Below are positions 58,063 through 64,000 of a stretch of 64,000 nt of DNA, piece after piece. The position numbers were made by a program, and so were the translations under genes. The stretch comes from Avibacterium volantium (GTDB lineage: Bacteria > Pseudomonadota > Gammaproteobacteria > Enterobacterales > Pasteurellaceae): assembly GCF_900635775.1 (NCBI RefSeq), contig NZ_LR134167.1:1087001-1151000 (forward strand). Reading direction: 5' to 3'. The first letter of the stretch is position 1. Every line of letters starts with the position of its first letter. Under the pieces are notes generated by a model that searched no databases, was not told where the DNA came from, and was given only the letters and a program-made list of their open reading frames with translations.

Positions 58063-58836
58063 TTAAGCTGATTGATGTCGAAAATACACAGCAATTTTAT
58101 GCTGATTAATTTGTTGAATTGGGATTGGCATATCATAAATGCTGGCTAAAATCGGCTCTTGCATCATTGTGGCAACGTCCCCTTGATGCATCAATTTGCC
58201 GTCTTTCATTGCGATAATGTAATCGGAATAGCAAGACGCAAAATTAATATCGTGGATCACAATCACCACGGTTTTATTTAATTCTTTGGTGAGCTTGTGT
58301 AGTACCTGCATAATTTGCACGGAATGTTTCATATCCAAATTATTCAGCGGTTCATCAAGCAAAATATAATCCGTATCTTGCGCCAAGGTCATTGCAATAT
58401 AAGCACGCTGACGCTGCCCACCGCTGAGCTGATTGATATATTGATGACGAAACTCGCCTAAATCCATATATTCAATGGCATTATCAATAAAAGTGCGGTC
58501 GTTTTTGGTTAAATTTCCTTGGCTATAAGGAAAACGTCCAAAAGCAACCAATTCTTCCACCGTTAAACGCAAATTAATGTGATTAGATTGTTTTAAAATA
58601 GAAAGCTGCTTGGCAATGTCGCTGCTTTTTTGTTGATCTAACGGCACGCCATTTAGGCTCACGGTACCGCTATCGGCGCGCAGTAAACGGCTGATAATGG
58701 CAAGCACTGTGCTTTTTCCTGCACCATTTGGGCCAATAAAAGAGGTGATTTTGCCGTGCGGAATGGTTACCGAAAGGTTATCCACTACTTTTTTCGTGCC
58801 ATAGGTTTTATTAATATTTTTAATTTCTATTGCCAT
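58063..58836 (-). CDS. siderophore ABC transporter ATP-binding protein
   Basis: 257 residues of an FecE/FepC-type ATPase. Walker A is FIGPNGAGKSTVLAIISRL, the signature NQLSGGQRQRAYIAMTLAQ, Walker B DYILLDEPLNNLDM and the switch histidine VIVIHDINFASC. It powers import through the two permeases encoded upstream. Its start overlaps the end of the second permease gene by 10 bp, so translation is coupled. Confidence 0.95.
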   Translation of the reverse strand: MAIEIKNINKTYGTKKVVDNLSVTIPHGKITSFIGPNGAGKSTVLAIISRLLRADSGTVSLNGVPLDQQKSSDIAKQLSILKQSNHINLRLTVEELVAFGRFPYSQGNLTKNDRTFIDNAIEYMDLGEFRHQYINQLSGGQRQRAYIAMTLAQDTDYILLDEPLNNLDMKHSVQIMQVLHKLTKELNKTVVIVIHDINFASCYSDYIIAMKDGKLMHQGDVATMMQEPILASIYDMPIPIQQINQHKIAVYFRHQSA

Positions 58837-59795
58837 TTTTTATTTGCTCTTAATAACAGATAAAAGAAATACACCCCACCGACAAAATTCACAATGATGC
58901 TTAGGGTTGTATTAAAGGTGAAAACTTGGGAAACCAATAATTGCCCGAAAACAAGGGTGATCACCGCAATCAACATTGCCGCGGGGATTAACACCGCGTG
59001 GCGATAAGTGCGAATAAATTCAAAGGTCACGTTCATTACCAATAAGCCTAAGAAGGTTAAAGGCCCCACAAGTGCGGTGGAAATTGAAGTCAAAATTGCC
59101 ACGACAATGAGTAATCGTTTAGTGATCGCCAGATAATCTACGCCTAAATTAATTGCCTGTTCACACCCAAGGGCAAGCACATCAAAATAACGCACATAAC
59201 GCAGGGTATAAAGAATGGTGGCGAGCAAGCCAGCCAGTGCGATCCATAAAATATCAATATTGATGCGGTTAAAACTGGCAAAGCCAATATCTTGCGCGAT
59301 CTGAAATTCATTCGGATCGATCAGCACTTCCATAAATGAGGTTAAACTTTGGAAAAATGTACCAAAAATGATCCCCACTAAAAGCAGGAAAAATAGGCTT
59401 TGTTGCTCTGTTTTAAACAGAAAATGATATAGCCCCATTGCGAATAAAATCATCAAACTGGTGCAAGCAAAAAATAACACAATGGGGTTCATTGAGGTTA
59501 AGGTGTTAGAACCAAAGAGAAAAATAATCAGGGTTTGAATGAGCAAATAAAGGCTATCCAAGCCCAAAATACTTGGCGTTAAAATGCGATTATTCACAAT
59601 GGTTTGAAAGATCATTGTCGCCAGTGCAATGGCCACGCCTGTCATTACAATGGCAAGCACGGCAAGGGCGCGGTTGTATAAGGCATATTCCCAACGGCTA
59701 GGCAAATGATAAAACACATACAGCACCACACTCAGCAAGGCAAAAATACTGAGTAAAATCAATGATTTTTTAGGATTATAGAAACGCTTAGCCAT
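58827..59795 (-). CDS. siderophore ABC transporter permease (second)
   Basis: A 322-residue FecCD/BtuC-type permease with about nine to ten membrane helices. Family segments are NNRILTPSILGLDSLYLLIQ near the N-terminus and LVGPLTFLGLLVMNVTFEFIR towards the C-terminus. It pairs with the permease encoded just upstream (overlap of 8 bp). VctG- and FatC-like subunits are the closest type I know. Confidence 0.92.
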   Translation of the reverse strand: MAKRFYNPKKSLILLSIFALLSVVLYVFYHLPSRWEYALYNRALAVLAIVMTGVAIALATMIFQTIVNNRILTPSILGLDSLYLLIQTLIIFLFGSNTLTSMNPIVLFFACTSLMILFAMGLYHFLFKTEQQSLFFLLLVGIIFGTFFQSLTSFMEVLIDPNEFQIAQDIGFASFNRINIDILWIALAGLLATILYTLRYVRYFDVLALGCEQAINLGVDYLAITKRLLIVVAILTSISTALVGPLTFLGLLVMNVTFEFIRTYRHAVLIPAAMLIAVITLVFGQLLVSQVFTFNTTLSIIVNFVGGVYFFYLLLRANKKWQ

Positions 59796-60744
59796 TTTGA
59801 ATCCTTTGTTTTAACAGCATATAAAGAAAAATGGCACTGCTGAACACACCCACAATGGCGTTAATGGAAATTTCGTAAGGATAAATCAGCGAACGCCCTA
59901 AAATATCACAAAAAAGCACAAAAACAGCACCCAGTAGCGCGGTGTGAGAAAGCACTTTTTTCAAATTATCGCCTAAATAAAGGGCAACAATATTAGGGAT
60001 AATCAGCCCGAGAAAGGGAATCACCCCCACTGAAACAATGATGATCGATGACACTGTTGCCACAATAGCCAAGCCTAAATACAGCACTTGCTGATAGTTC
60101 AAACCGAGATTAACGGCAAAATCTTGCCCCATTCCCACAATGGAAAAGCGATTGGCAAACACATAGGCAAGAACAAGCGCTGGCACGCTAAAATATAACA
60201 TTTCATAACGCCCAGCCATCACTAAAGAAAAATCCCCTTGCAACCAACCAGAGAGATTTTGCAACAGATCTTGTTGGTAGGCGATAAAAGCAGTGATCGA
60301 GCTAATAATATTGCCAAACATAATGCCCACCAACGGCACGAAAATGGTATCTTTAAATTTGAGACGAGAGAGTAGCGTCATAAACAACAACGTACCGAGA
60401 AAAGAAACCAGAATCGCCACGCTGGTTTTGAGCAACATTGACGCAGAAGGAAACAGCAACATTGCAATCAAAATGCCAAGCCTTGCGCTATCCATCGTGC
60501 CTGCGGTTGTCGGCGAAACAAAGCGATTGCGGCTCAACTGCTGCATCACCAAGCCACAAATACTCAAAGATGCCCCCGCAATTAAAATACTCACCAAACG
60601 CGGCACACGGCTGATTAAAAAGATCTGCCATTGGGCGGAGTCAAAGGCCAGCAAACCTTGCAAATTAACCGTACTCACACCCAAAAACAGCGAAATACCC
60701 GAAAGCAACAATAATAAGATAAACAAATAACGGCGTTTAACCAT
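59788..60744 (-). CDS. siderophore ABC transporter permease (first)
   Basis: A 318-residue FecCD-type permease. It has an N-terminal signal-like helix, SRNRFVSPTTAGTMDSARLGIL and the coupling segment VGVIPFLGLIIPNIVALYLGDN. It is first in the permease-permease-ATPase-binding-protein operon and lies directly downstream of a strong Fur-type operator. No TonB-dependent receptor gene is nearby, so the receptor must be encoded elsewhere. Confidence 0.93.
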   Translation of the reverse strand: MVKRRYLFILLLLLSGISLFLGVSTVNLQGLLAFDSAQWQIFLISRVPRLVSILIAGASLSICGLVMQQLSRNRFVSPTTAGTMDSARLGILIAMLLFPSASMLLKTSVAILVSFLGTLLFMTLLSRLKFKDTIFVPLVGIMFGNIISSITAFIAYQQDLLQNLSGWLQGDFSLVMAGRYEMLYFSVPALVLAYVFANRFSIVGMGQDFAVNLGLNYQQVLYLGLAIVATVSSIIIVSVGVIPFLGLIIPNIVALYLGDNLKKVLSHTALLGAVFVLFCDILGRSLIYPYEISINAIVGVFSSAIFLYMLLKQRIQNG

Positions 60745-60762
60745 ATTAATAGAATTTACAAA

Positions 60763-60777
60763 TGAGAATAATTAGCA
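60763..60777 (-). promoter_or_regulatory. Fur box of the siderophore importer operon
   Basis: TGAGAAT-A-ATTAGCA is a 7-1-7 inverted repeat that matches the Fur consensus (TGATAAT-N-ATTATCA) at 12 of 14 positions. It lies 19 bp upstream of the first permease start. AT-rich promoter-like sequence continues beyond it. Confidence 0.82.
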
Positions 60778-60940
60778 TAATTATGCCGAATATTATCACG
60801 TCAGGGCTATGCTGAAAAGGAAAATCAAAGTGCGGTGTAAAAATTCTGTATATTTAAAATCTTTCATAGAAAGCACTATTTTTCTTATCATTTGGAGCGT
60901 ATGATAGGCAAAATTTTATTGATAACTAATGAGGAATAGA

Positions 60941-62080
60941 ATGGAACAGCAATTTTCTTCTTTATTTCAACCCTATCTTTTGAATAATAATGTTGAAATC
61001 AAAAATCGTTTAGTGGTAGCCCCTTTAACGCATTTTGCTTCAAATCCCGATGGAACATTAGGAAGCCAAGAAGCTCAATTTTTGCAAGGACGAGCAGAAA
61101 ATATGGGAATGTTCATTACTGCGGCGACGTTGGTTTCCGAAAATGGTAAAGCTTTCCACGGACAGCCAGAAGCCTTAAATGAATGTCATTTGGAAAGTTT
61201 ATGTAAAACGGCTGATATTATTAAACAACAGGGAGCAAAAGCCATTTTACAAATTCACCACGGAGGAAATTTAGCGTTATCTGAATTGTTGAATGGAAAA
61301 GATAAAGTTGCCCCTTCGGCAGATCCTGAAACTGGAGCAAGAGCTTTAAATGAAGAAGAAATTTTGCAAATCATTCAAGATTTTGCTCGTGCCACAGATC
61401 TTGCCATTCGAGCTGGATTTGATGGAGTAGAAATTCACGGAGCAAATGGTTATTTAATTCAGCAATTTTTCTCTGCGCAAAGTAATCAACGTACAGATGA
61501 ATGGGGCGGCAATTTAGCAAACCGCCTGCGTTTTCCTCTTGCGGTGATTGATGCCGTAAATGCTGTGCGTGAAAAACATCAACGCCCAGAGTTTATTATT
61601 GGTTATCGCTTATCACCAGAAGAACCCGGAGAGAATGGTTTAACAATGGCAGATACACTTGAACTTGTTTCTGCTTTAGCTGAGCAGCCGTTGCAATATT
61701 TACACCTTTCGTTATGGGATTTTTACAAAAAAGCTCGCCGTGGTGTTGATACTAATGCAGCTCGCCTTGAGCTTATTCATCAGCGTTTAAATGGTCGTTT
61801 GCCATTAATCGGGGTAGGGAATTTATTTACCGCTGAACAGATCGTAGCAGCCTTGAATACCGGTTGGGTGGAATTTGTTGGTGTAGGAAAATCCATAATG
61901 ATTAATCCAAATTTGGCGACTTTAATTGCCCAAGGAAAAACGCAAGAAATTATTACCGCACTTGATCCTGAACAGCCTGATCATTATCGCATACCAGATC
62001 ATTTATGGTCGTTATGTGTGAAAGGAGGTCCTTGGTTACCACCAGTGAAAGGACAAGATTGGCAGCCTGTCGATATTTAA
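60941..62080 (+). CDS. Old Yellow Enzyme-family NADH:flavin oxidoreductase
   Basis: A 379-residue FMN TIM-barrel oxidoreductase. It has NRLVVAPLTHFASNPDGTLG (FMN site), LQIHHGGNLALSELL (substrate histidine pair, here HHGG), AGFDGVEIHGANGYLIQQFF and RTDEWGGNLANRLRFPLAVI. The FMN-phosphate region VGVGKSIMINPNLA follows. Members reduce activated C=C bonds; the physiological substrate is unknown. The ATG at 60941 has GAGG in front; an ATG 12 bp upstream overlaps that site. It is divergent from the iron operon. Confidence 0.92.
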   Translation: MEQQFSSLFQPYLLNNNVEIKNRLVVAPLTHFASNPDGTLGSQEAQFLQGRAENMGMFITAATLVSENGKAFHGQPEALNECHLESLCKTADIIKQQGAKAILQIHHGGNLALSELLNGKDKVAPSADPETGARALNEEEILQIIQDFARATDLAIRAGFDGVEIHGANGYLIQQFFSAQSNQRTDEWGGNLANRLRFPLAVIDAVNAVREKHQRPEFIIGYRLSPEEPGENGLTMADTLELVSALAEQPLQYLHLSLWDFYKKARRGVDTNAARLELIHQRLNGRLPLIGVGNLFTAEQIVAALNTGWVEFVGVGKSIMINPNLATLIAQGKTQEIITALDPEQPDHYRIPDHLWSLCVKGGPWLPPVKGQDWQPVDI

Positions 62081-62235
62081 AGGATAAATTATTTAAAATG
62101 CAAATAGCACTCAATAAGTGCTATTTTTATATTTATCAAGTTCGGTGTGATTTTTATTAAAATGTTTGTTTTATCTCAATTAGCTACGATTAGTTGCGAT
62201 AGGTAAAGCAAGCTAAACCCTTGAAATTACAGGTA

Positions 62236-62269
62236 TTAAAAAAGCCTTTCGAGTGGTTACGAAAGGCTT
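62236..62269 (-). terminator. terminator of the secG-tRNA-Leu transcript
   Basis: AAGCCTTTCG and CGAAAGGCTT pair perfectly around 8 nt, with six Ts on the minus strand. It lies 13 bp past the tRNA. The rest of the 62081-62235 gap shows no gene. Confidence 0.92.
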
Positions 62270-62281
62270 AGTTAAGTGTTT

Positions 62282-62367
62282 TGGTGCTCTGAGCGAGACT
62301 TGAACTCGCACGTCCTATGGACACTACCCCCTCAAGATAGCGTGTCTACCAATTCCACCATCAGAGC
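62282..62367 (-). tRNA. tRNA-Leu (anticodon GAG)
   Basis: An 86-nt class-II tRNA with acceptor GCTCTGA/TCAGAGC, anticodon loop CTTGAGG and encoded CCA. It is 15 bp downstream of secG on the same strand, the same linkage as E. coli secG-leuU. Confidence 0.97.
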
Positions 62368-62382
62368 AAAATTCGGTTTAAA

Positions 62383-62721
62383 TTATTGTGGGATATCTGA
62401 GTTTTGTTTTTCTTCCGCTTTTGGTTGCTGTTCTTGAATTTTTTCTGCAACTTGTGAAAGATTATCAAATTTGCCTTGTTTAACTTCACCGTGGTGAGAG
62501 TTAATATTCGCGATAGCAAGGCTAGTAATAAAGAAGATAATTGCTAAGATTGCCGTTGTACGAGATAAAAAGTTACCCGCACCACTTGAACCAAATACTG
62601 TACCTGATGCACCGCCACCAAATGAAGCACCTGCATTCGCCCCTTTACCTTGTTGGATTAAAATAAAACCAATAAGGGCAACAGATACAACTAAGTAGAT
62701 AATTAACAGTGCTTGATACAT
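62383..62721 (-). CDS. secG: protein-export translocase subunit SecG
   Basis: A 112-residue partner of SecYE. It has an N-terminal membrane helix (YQALLIIYLVVSVALIGFIL), the conserved IQQGKGANAGASFGGGASGT loop and a second helix (TAILAIIFFITSLAIANI). The C-terminal tail is charged and Gln-rich. Cotranscription with the downstream tRNA-Leu is likely because no terminator separates them. Confidence 0.97.
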   Translation of the reverse strand: MYQALLIIYLVVSVALIGFILIQQGKGANAGASFGGGASGTVFGSSGAGNFLSRTTAILAIIFFITSLAIANINSHHGEVKQGKFDNLSQVAEKIQEQQPKAEEKQNSDIPQ

Positions 62722-62854
62722 TATTTCTTCTCTTGTTATTAGATACCAAAAATTAACGGGCGAATATTAGCGAATATTAAAACGCTGCGCAAGGAATTTT
62801 CTAAAAAAAATCATTGATTGTTTTAATTATAAGCAATTTAGCGTTCAACAAAAT

Positions 62855-64000
62855 TTACGATTTTCTCACCGCACTTTTCTTTCTCAGTGCTTTTGCTTTT
62901 TGAGTTGTTGCCTGCTGCCGTGATAATGCACTAAGCTGTCGTAACGCATCAAAATTGGTATAACTGAGCATTTCAGGCAGGGATTGCACCAATTCGTGCA
63001 TAAATTGATGATAACTCAGCGCTTTTTGGCTAATACTGTTGAGCTGTGCTTCCCAGTGGGCGGTCATATCTGGTAGCGTGGCGATGTCAGGCAAGGCTTG
63101 AATTAAAATTCGTCCTGTTTCGGTGCTATGAATATGACGCCCTTTTTTATAAACAAAACCACGCTTAAATAGCAGTTCAATAATGCTGGCGCGCGTGGCT
63201 TCTGTACCTAAACCATCGGTTTCGCGTAGGATTTTTTTCAACGCTTTATCTTGTACGAAACGCGCGATCCCAGTCATTGCGGAAAGCAGCGTTGCATCTG
63301 AAAACGGTTTTGGCGGTTGCGTTTTTTTACTCATAATTTCGCCTTTTTCACAGAATAATTCTTGTCCTTTTTTTACTTCAGGCAGCAAGGGTTCAGCGTT
63401 ATTTTGTTCATCATTTTCTTTGCCCCAAAGTTCTTTCCAGCCAGCCACTTGTAAATTGCTCGCTGCTGCGGCAAATTTTCCCCCTGAAATATTTAAGGTT
63501 ATTTTACAGCGGCGGTATTCCGCATCTGCGCAGAATTGGGCGAGATATTGGCGCGCGATAAGCTGATAAATATTGCGTTCCATTTGCGTCAGATTGACAG
63601 GCCGATTTTTTGCCGTTGGAATAATTGCGTGGTGTGCTTCCACCTTTTTATCATTCCAGCAACGGTTTCGCTGTTCAGGATTGAGTATAGTCGGTAACGG
63701 CTGATAATCAGGCGCGTGAATGGAAATAGCATTCATCACCTTATGGCGTTCAGCGAAATGTTCTTCAGGCAAATAACGGCAATCGGAACGCGGATAAGTA
63801 ATCAAGCGGTGCGTTTCATATAAGCGCTGGCAAGTATCCAGCACTTCTTGCGCTGAAAGCCCATAGCGTTTTGCCGCATCAATTTGCAAGGCGGAAAGGG
63901 AATAAGGCAAGGGCGCGGTTTCTTTTTCACGTTTGTCTTGATAATCTGTTACCGTTGCAGGCTGGCCAGTAATACGCTTCACCACATTTTCCGCTAAGGC
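62855..64000 (-). CDS. topB: DNA topoisomerase III, C-terminal part
   Basis: Type IA topoisomerase that decatenates DNA. Only the last 381 codons lie inside the window; the frame stays open through the right edge. The catalytic tyrosine is in [14 protein letters not shown], followed by HHAIIPT and [17 protein letters not shown], all typical of TopB as opposed to TopA. The basic C-terminus ([15 protein letters not shown]) ends near an uptake signal. It lies upstream of secG on the same strand, as I recall from H. influenzae. Confidence 0.95.
   Translation of the reverse strand, partial: ALAENVVKRITGQPATVTDYQDKREKETAPLPYSLSALQIDAAKRYGLSAQEVLDTCQRLYETHRLITYPRSDCRYLPEEHFAERHKVMNAISIHAPDYQPLPTILNPEQRNRCWNDKKVEAHHAIIPTAKNRPVNLTQMERNIYQLIARQYLAQFCADAEYRRCKITLNISGGKFAAAASNLQVAGWKELWGKENDEQNNAEPLLPEVKKGQELFCEKGEIMSKKTQPPKPFSDATLLSAMTGIARFVQDKALKKILRETDGLGTEATRASIIELLFKRGFVYKKGRHIHSTETGRILIQALPDIATLPDMTAHWEAQLNSISQKALSYHQFMHELVQSLPEMLSYTNFDALRQLSALSRQQATTQKAKALRKKSAVRKS

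Overview
The window is chromosomal DNA of a Pasteurellaceae bacterium. The 9-bp Haemophilus-type DNA uptake signal (AAGTGCGGT or ACCGCACTT) recurs dozens of times, both inside genes and in intergenic inverted pairs. The proteins are of Haemophilus/Aggregatibacter/Pasteurella type, and there is an IS1016-like element. Several blocks keep the H. influenzae gene order as I remember it (lolB-ispE-prs, trxA-ldhA-metB, fur-fldA, menE-mscK-aroC-mepA-yfcA-lpxM, secG-topB). The blocks lie in a different relative order, so I name the family and not the species.

Layout. 1-10.8 kb: ubiF (cut by the window edge), miaB, the lolB-ispE-prs operon, arcA with an FNR-like site, the zinc-free ribosomal proteins L31B and L36B, dsbD, trxA and metB-ldhA. 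11.0-12.4 kb: a tRNA-Gly/Cys/Leu cluster, then a complete 713-bp IS1016-type insertion with 8-bp target duplications. 12.5-18.5 kb: prfC, purC, a YeeZ-like protein, argG and a VirK-like protein. 18.5-22.7 kb: an Lrp-type regulator beside an arcB-arcC-yfcC operon (carbamoyl phosphate/ornithine catabolism without arginine deiminase). 23-28.4 kb: cmk-rpsA-ihfB-lapA-lapB-pyrF-yciH. 28.4-31 kb: a frameshifted cysteine desulfidase (cyuA) behind an aminotransferase. 31-34.4 kb: ygiW-tenA-qseB-qseC, with a QseB/PmrA-type direct repeat in front. 34.4-38.3 kb: a short YtfE-like protein, a SirB2-like protein and gyrA.

38.3-40.06 kb is the most unusual part. About 1.8 kb between the divergent genes gyrA and ubiG is filled by five copies of a modular, strongly palindromic repeat, plus a REP-like pair. 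The copies differ in sequence, but both sides of each stem change together, so the fold is conserved while the sequence is not. Two copies are an almost identical 305-bp tandem duplication.

40-55 kb: ubiG, ybfE-fldA-fur, ybfF/seqA, menE, mscK, aroC, mepA, yfcA, lpxM, apt and dnaX. dnaX carries ten consecutive A residues in the right frame to make the short gamma subunit by slippage. 55-62 kb: a CstA-type carrier behind a CRP-like site, a 52-codon orphan ORF with a perfect palindrome at its start, a Fur-box-controlled four-gene catecholate-siderophore ABC importer and an Old Yellow Enzyme homologue. 62-64 kb: tRNA-Leu(GAG), secG and the 3' part of topB, cut by the window edge.

Most genes are housekeeping. 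The accessory signals are the repeat array, IS1016, the broken cyuA, the iron importer and the orphan ORF.
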